From Pontibacter korlensis (GTDB lineage: Bacteria; Bacteroidota; Bacteroidia; Cytophagales; Hymenobacteraceae), in contig NZ_CP009621.1 in the NCBI RefSeq assembly GCF_000973725.1, positions 496,001-560,000 of the forward strand: a stretch of 64,000 nt of DNA, given 5' to 3'. The translations under genes were made by a program, and so were the position numbers. How positions within the stretch are numbered: position 1 is the stretch's first letter; each line of letters begins with the position of its first letter. This document shows, piece by piece, positions 54,424-63,402 of this stretch. The notes under the pieces are model-generated. The model made no database searches. It saw nothing but the letters and a program-made list of their open reading frames with translations, and was not told the origin of the DNA.

Positions 54424-54845
54424 CCGCTTTTCTAACTCCTTCTTACTATATAGTTTATTTTCTCTCTAAACCAGCTGATTTGGCCTTTGTGGCTAAATAT
54501 TTGCTCTTACTTATTTGTAAATGCAGAACTAATTCAGAGTTAAATTTATTATTAAATTACAGAAGCCTCTGATCTGAGGCTGGAAATTCTGCCAACGAGT
54601 TCGCGTTGCTTTTCGTCTAAAAAAGTATAGCGATAAATTTATATCAGTGTCGGGGCTGGTGGCGTTAGCACAGTAAGGCTACTCTTGAGGCCACGTAAGC
54701 TGTTTTAGCCGGTAGGTCTTTCTCCTACCACACTAAGCTAATGGCAGTACCGATAAACGTGTTGGATAGTCTGTATTTCCGAACCGCCTTGTGCAAAATT
54801 AGGCTTAATTTTGACTTGTTCCAATTAATAAAATAGTAGCGTAGG
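54424..54845. other. divergent intergenic region with one -7 box
   Basis: 422 bp between mutL and the NagZ fusion. Only the TAATTTTG box at 54806-54813 and a short palindrome (AGCCTCTGATCTGAGGCT) stand out; no ORF or RNA gene was found. Confidence 0.5.
54806..54813 (+). promoter_or_regulatory. possible -7 box of the NagZ/beta-lactamase gene
   Basis: TAATTTTG fits TAnnTTTG and is 32 bp before the ATG at 54846. No TTG at 17-23 bp spacing, so tentative. Confidence 0.4.
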
Positions 54846-57794
54846 ATGTTGAAGAGTTTTAGTGTAGGTGTATTGATTCTTGTTTTTCTTGTAATGGGAC
54901 CTCTGATGTCGTTTAATCCGTCAGAGGAGATTATCGCGCATCCGCAGGAACAGCAATGGGTCGACAGCGTGATGACCACACTAACTCCGACACAGCGCAT
55001 TGGGCAGTTGTTTATGGTGGCTGCTTACTCCAATAAAGACCAGAAACACATTACCAAGATAGACTCGCTGGTGGGTCAGTATGGTGTTGGAGGCCTCATG
55101 TTTATGCAAGGTGGCCCTATGCGCCAGGCTATACTTACTAACCGCTTTCAGAGCAAGGCAAAAGTTCCGCTGTTGATCGCGATGGATGCTGAGTGGGGCC
55201 TGAACATGCGCCTGGACAGCAGCATGCACTTTGCCCGCCAGATGACGCTGGGTGCCATGAACGATGACCGTTATGTCTACCTGATGGCACGCGAGATAGC
55301 CCTGAAGATGAAGCGCCTGGGTGTAAATGTTAGCTTCTCCCCCGTGCTGGATGTAAATAACAACGCCAACAACCCAGTAATTGGCAACCGCTCTTTTGGT
55401 GAATCTAAGGAGGCTGTCAGCCGATATGGTGTGGCCTATATTCGAGGCTTGCAGGACCATGGCGTAATGGCCGTGGCCAAGCACTTCCCTGGCCACGGGG
55501 ATACAGATAAAGACTCGCATTACGACCTTCCTGTTGTTCAGCATAACATGCAGCGCTTAACAGATGTGGAACTGTACCCTTTCAAGCAGTCTTTTGACGC
55601 TGGTGTGATGGGTGTAATGGTAGCGCACCTGTACCTGCCTAACATCGACTCAACCAAAAACCAGGCAGCAACACTTTCCAAGCCGATTGTTACCGGTCTT
55701 CTGAAAGAAAAGATGAAGTACAAAGGCCTTGTGTTTACAGATGCCCTGAACATGCAGGGCGTAAGTAAATACCATAAGCCTGGAGAGGTAGACCTGAAGG
55801 CCCTGCTTGCCGGTAACGACGTGCTGCTTTTCCCGGAGGATGTACCCACGGCTATCGACAAAATCACGAAGGCTGTTAAGAAGGGGCAGATCTCGCAGGC
55901 TGAGATAGACCAGCGAGTGCGCAAAATCCTGCATGCCAAGTACTGGACAGGACTGAACAGGTATAAACCTGTGAAGCTGGAGAACCTGCAGGAGGACATA
56001 GACCGCCCGGCCAGCCGCGTTATACAGGAGCAGTTATATGAGAATGCGGTAACGGTGGTGGAGAATGAGCGCAACTTTATTCCTTTCCGCAACCTGGATA
56101 CCCTTAGCATTGCCTCTGTGGCGGTAGGTACTTCGGTAAATAATACGTTTCAGGAGACAATGAGTAACTACGCTCCTATCAACCGTTTTACCATTCCTGA
56201 CCGTTACGCCCCTGATACTGCCTTTACCAATATCATCCCAAAACTGGAGGGTAATGATGTAGTGGTGGTAAGTATACATGGGATGAACAATACGGCCGCC
56301 AAGAACTTTGGTATTGGCACAGGTACGCTTGCCTTTATAGAATACCTGCGCGAGCGAACCAACAAAAAAGTAGTGGTAGCGGTAATGGGCAATGCCTACA
56401 GCTTAAAGCTGTTCGAAGGTAATAAATGGCTGGTAAACGGTTACGAAGACAACCCTGTATCGCAGTCGCTGGTACCTCAGGTGCTTTTTGGTGCACGCGC
56501 CGCACAAGGTAAATTGCCTGTTTCTGCCTCTAAAAAGTATACTGCTGGCACAGGGTTACCAACTGCTACGCTAGGTCGCCTGAAGTACGGTGTACCGGAG
56601 AGCGTAGGCATGGATTCCAGAGTACTGGAACAGATCGACAACATCGCTACCGAGGCGATTGCTTATGCTGCTACGCCAGGTATGCAGGTGCTGGTGGTAA
56701 AGGACGGTACTGTAGTGTATAACAAGGCCTATGGCCACTATACCTATGATGCCATGAAGCCGGTAACGAAGAACACCATTTACGACATTGCCTCCATCAC
56801 GAAAGTGGCAGCCACACTGCAGGCTGTTATGTTTCTGAAAGATCAGGGCAAAATCAATCTGGATGAGAAGCTAGCAACGTACCTGCCGGAAGTAAAGGGC
56901 ACGAACAAAGCTAATTTAGTAATACGCGATATCCTGGCGCACCAGGCGGGTCTAAAGCCAGGTATACCTACCTGGCAGAAAACTATCGATAAGCGCAAGC
57001 TGAAAGATACTTACTACGCCAGTACACAGAACGACACTTACATGAATGAGGTGATACCTGGAGTATACTCCATCAACTCCATGGAAGACTCTTTGTGGGC
57101 CTGGACTGTAAAAACACCGCTGCTGCCACAGCAGAAAACCGGAGGCTATGAGTATGCCTACAGCGATCTAGGCTTTTACATTATGAAACGTTTGGCTGAG
57201 ACCATGCTAAACCAGCCTATTGAGGAGTTCCTGGAGCAGAACTTCTATGCTCCGCTTGGCCTCAGCACCATGACATATACGCCGCTTATCAAGCACCAGA
57301 GAGAAGAAATTGCTCCTACCGAGGATGATACTTATTTCCGGAAGAACCTGATACGAGGCACGGTGCACGACCAAGGCGCAGCCATGATGGGTGGTGTAGC
57401 AGGACATGCAGGTTTGTTCTCCAACGCCAATGACCTGGCTATACTCATGCAGATGAATATGAACAACGGCAACTATGGCGGACATAAATATTTTGGCACT
57501 GAAGTAGTGTCTGAGTTTGCAGAGCGCCAGTTCAAAAACAGCCGCCGTGGCTTAGGTTGGGATAAACCTGCTCAGGATGGTAATGGTCCTACCTCGGCTT
57601 TAGCTTCGGCCAGCACTTTTGGTCATACCGGATTTACCGGAACAGCCGCTTGGACAGACCCAGAAAACAAGCTGATCTATATCTTCCTGTCTAACAGAGT
57701 GTACCCGGATGCAAGCAATAATAAGCTGGTGAAATACAACATTCGCACAAGGATCCATGACGTGATCTATAAAGCCATGGTGCCTAAAACATAA
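54846..57794 (+). CDS. NagZ-like glycoside hydrolase fused to a serine beta-lactamase-type hydrolase
   Basis: A 982-residue two-domain protein. Residues about 35-590 are a GH3 beta-N-acetylhexosaminidase: KHFPGHGDTDKDSHYDLP near 212, and the nucleophile loop FTDALNMQGVSKY near 297. Residues about 605-975 are a class-C beta-lactamase/penicillin-binding-like domain with the Ser-x-x-Lys in ASITKVAAT near 645, Tyr-Ser-Asp in YAYSDLGFYI, and HTGFTGT. The N-terminus has a signal-like helix (about 1-22), so it acts outside the cytoplasm. Fusions of this kind are common in Bacteroidetes and probably handle peptidoglycan fragments. Followed by bshA. Confidence 0.94.
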   Translation: MLKSFSVGVLILVFLVMGPLMSFNPSEEIIAHPQEQQWVDSVMTTLTPTQRIGQLFMVAAYSNKDQKHITKIDSLVGQYGVGGLMFMQGGPMRQAILTNRFQSKAKVPLLIAMDAEWGLNMRLDSSMHFARQMTLGAMNDDRYVYLMAREIALKMKRLGVNVSFSPVLDVNNNANNPVIGNRSFGESKEAVSRYGVAYIRGLQDHGVMAVAKHFPGHGDTDKDSHYDLPVVQHNMQRLTDVELYPFKQSFDAGVMGVMVAHLYLPNIDSTKNQAATLSKPIVTGLLKEKMKYKGLVFTDALNMQGVSKYHKPGEVDLKALLAGNDVLLFPEDVPTAIDKITKAVKKGQISQAEIDQRVRKILHAKYWTGLNRYKPVKLENLQEDIDRPASRVIQEQLYENAVTVVENERNFIPFRNLDTLSIASVAVGTSVNNTFQETMSNYAPINRFTIPDRYAPDTAFTNIIPKLEGNDVVVVSIHGMNNTAAKNFGIGTGTLAFIEYLRERTNKKVVVAVMGNAYSLKLFEGNKWLVNGYEDNPVSQSLVPQVLFGARAAQGKLPVSASKKYTAGTGLPTATLGRLKYGVPESVGMDSRVLEQIDNIATEAIAYAATPGMQVLVVKDGTVVYNKAYGHYTYDAMKPVTKNTIYDIASITKVAATLQAVMFLKDQGKINLDEKLATYLPEVKGTNKANLVIRDILAHQAGLKPGIPTWQKTIDKRKLKDTYYASTQNDTYMNEVIPGVYSINSMEDSLWAWTVKTPLLPQQKTGGYEYAYSDLGFYIMKRLAETMLNQPIEEFLEQNFYAPLGLSTMTYTPLIKHQREEIAPTEDDTYFRKNLIRGTVHDQGAAMMGGVAGHAGLFSNANDLAILMQMNMNNGNYGGHKYFGTEVVSEFAERQFKNSRRGLGWDKPAQDGNGPTSALASASTFGHTGFTGTAAWTDPENKLIYIFLSNRVYPDASNNKLVKYNIRTRIHDVIYKAMVPKT

Positions 57795-57869
57795 AAATAA
57801 AATCAGTAGTTTAGCGGGTGCAGCAACAAAAATGGGCTGCACTTGTTGTATTGCCATACATCCTGAATA

Positions 57870-59006
57870 ATGAGAATTGGTATAGTCTGTTATCCAACTT
57901 TTGGCGGCAGCGGCGTAGTAGCCACTGAACTTGGTAAAGCCTTGGCACTGAAGGGGCACCAGGTACATTTTATTACCTACAGCCAGCCTGCACGCCTTGA
58001 TGTCTTCAACGAAAATCTTTTTTACCACGAAGTATACATCCCCACCTATCCGCTGTTTCAGTACCCGCCGTACGAGCTGGCCTTGGCTAGCAAAATGGTA
58101 GATATTGTAAAATTTGAGAAACTGGACGTGCTGCACGTGCACTATGCTATTCCGCATGCTTCGGCAGCCTATATGGCAAAGCAAATTCTGCGCACCAAGG
58201 GCATCAATATTCCGGTAATCACCACCCTGCATGGTACAGATATTACCCTGGTAGGTAAAGATGCCTCTTTTGAACCAGTGGTTACCTTCAGCATTAACCA
58301 ATCTGATGGCGTAACGGCTGTTTCCGATAGCCTACGTGCTGAAACCTACGACTTCTTCCAGATAGAGAAAGAGATCGAGGTAATCCCCAACTTCATCGAT
58401 CTTGAGAAGTTCAGCCGCCAGAAAAAAGAGCATTTCCGGATGGCTATTGCCCCAAACAACGAAAAGCTGCTGGTGCATACCTCTAACTTCAGGGGAGTGA
58501 AGCGCGTGGAAGATGTAATCCGCATCTTTGCTAAGGTGCGTGAGAAAATACCGAGCAGGTTGCTAATGGTAGGCGACGGACCTGACCGCCCTAAAATGGA
58601 AAAGCTGTGCCGTGAGCTAGGTATATGCCAGGATGTTCGCTTTTTAGGCAAACTGGAGGCTGTGGAGGAAGTACTTTCTATCGCCGACCTGTTCCTGATG
58701 CCGTCCGAAAAGGAAAGCTTTGGTTTAGCTGCGCTGGAGGCTATGTCGTGCCAGGTGCCCGTAATTTCATCTAATGCCGGCGGTATACCAGAGCTAAACA
58801 TTAACGGCGTTACTGGCTTTGTTAGCCCGGTTGGCGCTGTGGATGAAATGGTGCAGAATGCACTTTACATACTCGATGATGAACACCTGCCACAGTTTAA
58901 GGCCAATGCCCTTAATCGTGCCAAGGATTTCGACATCGAAAAGATTGTGCCACTGTATGAGGAGTTCTACCAGCGCATTATAAAAGAGCAGCTGGCTTTG
59001 TTGTAG
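57870..59006 (+). CDS. bshA: N-acetyl-alpha-D-glucosaminyl L-malate synthase BshA
   Basis: A 378-residue GT4 glycosyltransferase, first step of bacillithiol synthesis from UDP-GlcNAc and malate. Landmarks: CYPTFGGSGVVATELGKAL, HYAIPHASAAYMAKQ, TTLHGTDITLVGKD and the UDP-sugar motif EKESFGLAALEAM. The enzyme's presence means this organism likely uses bacillithiol as its main thiol. It follows the NagZ fusion by 76 bp; the second 311-bp element begins 12 bp after its stop. Confidence 0.96.
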   Translation: MRIGIVCYPTFGGSGVVATELGKALALKGHQVHFITYSQPARLDVFNENLFYHEVYIPTYPLFQYPPYELALASKMVDIVKFEKLDVLHVHYAIPHASAAYMAKQILRTKGINIPVITTLHGTDITLVGKDASFEPVVTFSINQSDGVTAVSDSLRAETYDFFQIEKEIEVIPNFIDLEKFSRQKKEHFRMAIAPNNEKLLVHTSNFRGVKRVEDVIRIFAKVREKIPSRLLMVGDGPDRPKMEKLCRELGICQDVRFLGKLEAVEEVLSIADLFLMPSEKESFGLAALEAMSCQVPVISSNAGGIPELNINGVTGFVSPVGAVDEMVQNALYILDDEHLPQFKANALNRAKDFDIEKIVPLYEEFYQRIIKEQLALL

Positions 59007-59018
59007 TACTCTACTTAC

Positions 59019-59329
59019 GAGTAAATGCCAAAGAAAGCCCTCGCACTTGGGGATTTAGCCAAGGGATGAATTTGGTTTTCTTTTTGAACCACTCGATGTG
59101 GTGCGACATCCCTTCACTTTTGTTGGGTTTGATCTTACCCTATGTTCTACCGCCTGCACTTGCCGGCTGTTACCTTTGCTGCAGCAAACATGCCCTGCAC
59201 CGGGATGTGAACGCAGCTAGTAATATAAGAAATAAGGCGGTCGGGCAGACCGTTTCAGCTTGGGAGATATACGGTCGCAGTAGCCAGGTAGCCCAAGAAT
59301 CCAACCTGCTTTAGCGGTGGGAATGTCAA
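59019..59329 (+). mobile_element. 311-bp mini-element of the IS608-like family (copy 4)
   Basis: On the plus strand: TTAC target at 59015-59018, start GAGTAAATGCC and end GGGAATGTCAA. Same 311-bp length and same internal fusion (CACCGGGATG) as copy 3 at 27246-27556. It separates bshA from the terminator at 59350. The 82-residue frame inside is a chance product of the fusion. Confidence 0.9.
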
Positions 59330-59349
59330 AGTAAAAGAATAATAGTAAA

Positions 59350-59390
59350 AAGAACCGGCCTGCTACTGCATGGCCGGTTCTTTTTTTATA
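59350..59390 (+). terminator. bshA terminator displaced by the mini-element
   Basis: AAGAACCGGCC pairs with GGCCGGTTCTT around 13 bases, followed by seven T. It would lie 30 bp from the bshA stop without the 311-bp insert. Confidence 0.85.
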
Positions 59391-59437
59391 CCTTACAGGC
59401 TTATCTATGCTTAAGTCTTTAAGAGCCACACGTACCC

Positions 59438-61330
59438 ATGAGCAAAGACAAGTACTTCATCATTGACTTCGACAGCACCTTTACACAGGTAGAGGCGCTG
59501 GATGAATTAGGAGCCATCTCCTTACAAAACCACCCCGAAAGAGAGCGCATACTAGAGCAGGTAAAACAGATTACCGACAGCGCCATGGCCGGAAAAAGTT
59601 CTTTTTCCGAAGGTCTGACGCAGCGCCTGAGCCTGTTGCAGGCACACCAAAATCACCTGCCGCAGCTTATCGATAAACTCAAAGACAAGGTCTCAGAGTC
59701 TGTCCGCCGAAACAGAGATTTTTTGCAGCAGTACGCAGACCACATTTATATCATTTCGAGCGGTTTCAAGGAGTTTATCACGCCGATTGTAACGGAGTAT
59801 GGCATAAAGGAAGGAAACGTTTATGCCAACACATTTGAGCTTGATGAGCAAGGTAATTTGGTAGGTTTTGATACACAAAACCCGCTGAGCCTGGACAAGG
59901 GCAAGATAAAGCTGCTCGAGCAGTTGGCGCTGCCTGGCGATGTGTATGTACTGGGCGACGGCTACACAGATTACGAGATCAAGGAAGCTGGACTGGCTAA
60001 CAAGTTCTATGCCTTTACAGAGAATGTAGTGCGCGATAGTGTAGTAGCCAAAGCCGAATTCATTGCCCCTACCCTTGATGAGTTCCTTTATCAAAACAAA
60101 CTCCCTATGGCCATATCTTACCCTAAAAACCGCATCAGTGTACTACTGCTAGAGAACGTACACCCACAAGCCGTAGAGCTCTTCCGCAAAGAGGGGTATC
60201 AGGTGGAAACAGTAAGCGGAGCGCTAAGCGAGGAGGAGCTGTGTGAGAAGATTAAAAATGTATCTATACTTGGCATCCGTAGCAAAACGCAGGTCACCCG
60301 TAAGGTACTGGAGCATGCTAACCGCCTGATGTGTGTTGGTGCATTCTGTATTGGTACAAACCAAATTGATCTGGATGCATGCCTTGAGGCGGGTATAACT
60401 GTTTTCAACGCTCCTTATAGTAACACGCGTAGTGTGGTAGAGCTTGCCCTGGGCGAAATTATCATGCTAAGCCGTGGTGTAGTAGACAAGAGCAATAAGA
60501 TGCACCAGGGTAACTGGGACAAGTCGGCAAAAGGCAGCTTTGAGGTGCGCGACAAAAAGCTGGGTATTGTTGGATACGGAAATATTGGTGCACAGCTGTC
60601 GGTGTTGGCAGAGGCCATGGGTATGGAAGTATACTACTACGATGTGGTGGAGAAGCTGCAGTTAGGCAACGCCCGCAAATGCAGTACACTTCGTGAACTG
60701 CTGGAGAAGGTAGACATCGTGACACTGCACGTAGACGGCCGCCCGGAAAACAGGAACATATTTGGAGCCGAGGAGTTTGCTGCCATGAAAGATGGTTCCA
60801 TCTTCCTGAACCTGAGCCGTGGCCATGTGGTAGACATTGAAGCCCTGGTACAAAGTATAAAGTCTGGCAAAATACGAGGGGCAGGCGTAGATGTGTTCCC
60901 CGAGGAACCTGCTACTAACAGCGACCCATTCGAGAGCGAATTGTGCGGCTTACCAAACGTTATACTCACGCCACATGTAGGCGGCAGTACCTCTGAGGCA
61001 CAGGAGAACATCGCCAACTTTGTGCCTAACCGCATCATGGATTATATTAACTCTGGTAACACCTACGGCAGCGTTAACTTCCCTAACCTGCAGTTACCGG
61101 AGCTTAAGAATGCACACCGCCTCATCCACATACATGCAAACGTGCCGGGTGTGTTGGCTAACATCAACCAGGTGCTTGCCAAAAACCATGTGAACATCCT
61201 GGGCCAGTACCTGAAAACGAACGAGCGTGTGGGCTATGTGATCACTGACATTGACAAAGCTTATGATAAGCAGGTAGTAAGCGACATGAAGCAGGTAGCT
61301 CACACAATCAAGTTCCGCATACTTTACTAG
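59438..61330 (+). CDS. serA: phosphoserine phosphatase / phosphoglycerate dehydrogenase fusion (SerB-SerA)
   Basis: A 630-residue fusion. Residues about 1-222 are a HAD phosphatase like SerB: nucleophile DFDST (Asp10/Asp12), IISSGF and the metal motif GDGYTDYE (173-180). Residues about 228-630 are D-3-phosphoglycerate dehydrogenase: VGAFCIGTNQIDL, NAD-binding GIVGYGNIGAQ (376-386), RGHVVD and TPHVGGST with His513. A C-terminal ACT domain begins near 558 (HRLIHIHANVPGVLANI), the usual serine feedback site. The enzyme would carry out the first and last steps of serine synthesis; serC, the middle step, follows after 17 bp. Confidence 0.94.
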   Translation: MSKDKYFIIDFDSTFTQVEALDELGAISLQNHPERERILEQVKQITDSAMAGKSSFSEGLTQRLSLLQAHQNHLPQLIDKLKDKVSESVRRNRDFLQQYADHIYIISSGFKEFITPIVTEYGIKEGNVYANTFELDEQGNLVGFDTQNPLSLDKGKIKLLEQLALPGDVYVLGDGYTDYEIKEAGLANKFYAFTENVVRDSVVAKAEFIAPTLDEFLYQNKLPMAISYPKNRISVLLLENVHPQAVELFRKEGYQVETVSGALSEEELCEKIKNVSILGIRSKTQVTRKVLEHANRLMCVGAFCIGTNQIDLDACLEAGITVFNAPYSNTRSVVELALGEIIMLSRGVVDKSNKMHQGNWDKSAKGSFEVRDKKLGIVGYGNIGAQLSVLAEAMGMEVYYYDVVEKLQLGNARKCSTLRELLEKVDIVTLHVDGRPENRNIFGAEEFAAMKDGSIFLNLSRGHVVDIEALVQSIKSGKIRGAGVDVFPEEPATNSDPFESELCGLPNVILTPHVGGSTSEAQENIANFVPNRIMDYINSGNTYGSVNFPNLQLPELKNAHRLIHIHANVPGVLANINQVLAKNHVNILGQYLKTNERVGYVITDIDKAYDKQVVSDMKQVAHTIKFRILY

Positions 61331-61347
61331 TCCGAATCAGCACGACC

Positions 61348-62436
61348 ATGAACAACAAAGTATACTTTACACCCGGCCCATCTGAACTATACCCTACCGT
61401 TCCGCAGCACATGCAGGAGGCCATGGCGCAGAAAATTGGCAGCATCTCCCACCGCAGCAAGCAGTTTCAGGAGATTTACGCCAGTGTGGAAAGTAGTGTG
61501 AGAGAGCTGTTGCAGCTACCGGATGAGTATGAGGTGTTCTTTGTATCGTCGGCTACCGAGATCTGGGAGCGGGCCATACAGAACAATGTACGCCGTGAGA
61601 GCTTTCACCTGGTGAATGGCTCCTTCTCCAAGCGCTTTTACGAGACAGCTAAGGAGTTAGGGCGCGAGGCGCATGCGCATGAGGTGCCTTTTGGGCAGGG
61701 TTTTGATGTGGCAAGCATATCTGTACCGGAGACAGCAGAGTTAGTGGCACTTATTCAAAACGAAACCAGCTCAGGAGCTTGTATGCCGGTAGGGGAGCTC
61801 AATCAGTTTAGGGAGAAAGCTCCTGCTGAGGCACTCATTTACGTGGATGCCGTGTCTTCTTTACCTTACCCTGCCATCGATTTTGCCAAAGTAGACGCAG
61901 TATACTTTTCGGTGCAGAAATGTTTTGGGCTGCCAGCCGGGCTTGGCGTGTGGCTGGTAAATGATCGTTGTATGGCCAAAGCCAGGGAAATGCAGGATGA
62001 AGGTCTGTCCATAGGCTCTTACCACACGTTGCCCTCGCTTCTAGATAAGGCACTGGTGAGCCAGACAGTAGAGACGCCTAATGTGCTTAATATCTACCTG
62101 CTAGGCAAGGTAGTGCAGGATATGAACCAAAAAGGCGTTGATGCAATACGAAAAGAGACTGAAGCCAAGGCTGAACAGATTTATACTTTCCTGGAGGGCA
62201 GCAGCATCTTTTCTCCAGCCGTGGCTAACCCGCAGCACCGGTCTAGGACAACTATTGTAGCCAACACCACCATACCTGCCTCCGAGGTAAACAAGCTATT
62301 AGCTCCGTTTGACATGCAGGTAGGCAGTGGATATGGCAAGTATAAAGAGAGCCAGATTCGCATTGCCAACTTCCCGGCACATAGCCCAGAGCAGGTAGAG
62401 AGCTTGATTGAGAAGTTAAAGAGTATTTCTGCGTAG
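61348..62436 (+). CDS. serC: phosphoserine aminotransferase (class V)
   Basis: A 362-residue PLP enzyme of the class-V aminotransferase group. FTPGPSELYPTVPQHMQ is the family's start; the PLP lysine is in YFSVQKCFGLPAGLGVWL, and DAVSSLPY precedes it. It is more like alanine-glyoxylate aminotransferases than E. coli SerC, but its place 17 bp behind the SerB-SerA fusion points to 3-phosphohydroxypyruvate transamination. Together the two genes cover the full serine pathway. Confidence 0.88.
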   Translation: MNNKVYFTPGPSELYPTVPQHMQEAMAQKIGSISHRSKQFQEIYASVESSVRELLQLPDEYEVFFVSSATEIWERAIQNNVRRESFHLVNGSFSKRFYETAKELGREAHAHEVPFGQGFDVASISVPETAELVALIQNETSSGACMPVGELNQFREKAPAEALIYVDAVSSLPYPAIDFAKVDAVYFSVQKCFGLPAGLGVWLVNDRCMAKAREMQDEGLSIGSYHTLPSLLDKALVSQTVETPNVLNIYLLGKVVQDMNQKGVDAIRKETEAKAEQIYTFLEGSSIFSPAVANPQHRSRTTIVANTTIPASEVNKLLAPFDMQVGSGYGKYKESQIRIANFPAHSPEQVESLIEKLKSISA

Positions 62437-62455
62437 CACTTTAGGATCAGATTAA

Positions 62456-62656
62456 CTACTTAAGGTAAAAGTACCCAAACTCTAAAGCTGTGAGCACTAG
62501 AATTAGGGTAAACACCGAGATAAGTACGATACCTGCAGGTCTTAATTTAGATCTGTCCTTCTTCACTATACTTGCTAACAAAAACCAAAAGATCAGAGAC
62601 ACACCTACAAGTGCGACTAACACTTTAAGGATTGTTAATGCTATCATAGATATCAA
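62456..62656 (-). CDS. small two-helix membrane protein
   Basis: A 66-residue protein with two hydrophobic stretches (IALTILKVLVALVGVSLIFW and GIVLISVFTLILVLTALEFG) joined by a basic turn (VKKDRSKLRP), so both ends are outside. No family recognised. Lies 20 bp from the convergent serC stop. Confidence 0.6.
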   Translation of the reverse strand: MISMIALTILKVLVALVGVSLIFWFLLASIVKKDRSKLRPAGIVLISVFTLILVLTALEFGYFYLK

Positions 62657-62657
62657 G

Positions 62658-62703
62658 CACCAGAGAGCTGAACAAGGTATTCCCTGTTCAGCTCTCTGGT
62701 TTA
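62658..62703. terminator. strong hairpin between two minus-strand genes
   Basis: ACCAGAGAGCTGAACA pairs with TGTTCAGCTCTCTGGT; the T-runs are short on both sides. It likely ends the gene at 62701-63243. Confidence 0.65.
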
Positions 62704-63243
62704 AAAAGTTTCTCTTACCTCCTGCTTAACAAAATTAATGGCGCGGGCAGTAGGATCCTGCTCATTTACCAACACCGTCTCAAGTACACGCTTTGCCAGA
62801 TCGGTGCCACGGGCATTCTCGGGTAGTTCCTGGTAAGTTTTGTTGATGAGCGTTACCACATCCTCGCGGGCATGGTTTACCTGCTGCCAGGCCTGCTCAC
62901 TCATGTACACCTGCTGCGACATGTTGTGGTTAAATTCATTCCTGATCTCAGAAAGCAGCAGCCTATGATACTCAGCCGCTGTTTGCCCTGCAGGGCTGAC
63001 ACGGAGCAGCAAGTTGCTAGGTGTAATACGCTCCAGTAGCAGCACTATACGCTCATAAGCCTGAAGGCGGATCGACGTAATGGTCTCTCCCCCTTTCCTG
63101 TCCTTTTGCTGCGCTTGCTCGGCACACAAACGATCCTCACGTTCATAGTGCTTTTGCAGCAGGTAGTACAAACCGCCAACCAACACCAAAGCCGGTAAGC
63201 AGAGCTTCAGCAATTCTATTAACAAAGCAAAAAAATCAGCCAT
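62701..63243 (-). CDS. conserved-looking membrane-anchored protein
   Basis: A 180-residue protein with an N-terminal membrane helix (about 8-28, LLKLCLPALVLVGGLYYLLQ) and a cytoplasmic helical domain: ITSIRLQAYERIVLLLERIT, YHRLLLSEIRNEFNHNMSQQ and YMSEQAWQQVNHAREDVVTL. The build resembles widely found Bacteroidetes proteins of unknown function. No catalytic motif. Followed by a strong hairpin. Confidence 0.75.
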   Translation of the reverse strand: MADFFALLIELLKLCLPALVLVGGLYYLLQKHYEREDRLCAEQAQQKDRKGGETITSIRLQAYERIVLLLERITPSNLLLRVSPAGQTAAEYHRLLLSEIRNEFNHNMSQQVYMSEQAWQQVNHAREDVVTLINKTYQELPENARGTDLAKRVLETVLVNEQDPTARAINFVKQEVRETF

Positions 63244-63402
63244 TTTGTATCATTTATGAAAGTATAAATATCGCAAAAAATTAATTTAAGATACATGAAT
63301 CATTTTCTAGCTTTACCTGTTTACTAAGTACAGCGCATCACCTGCAAGCATGTTTGTAGATAATTGCGTAAGTTTGTGGCTACAAATAAAGAATTTCATA
63401 CA

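Noticed and set aside
57600..58301. 233-residue minus-strand frame
   Set aside because: Spans the end of the NagZ fusion and the start of bshA in antisense.
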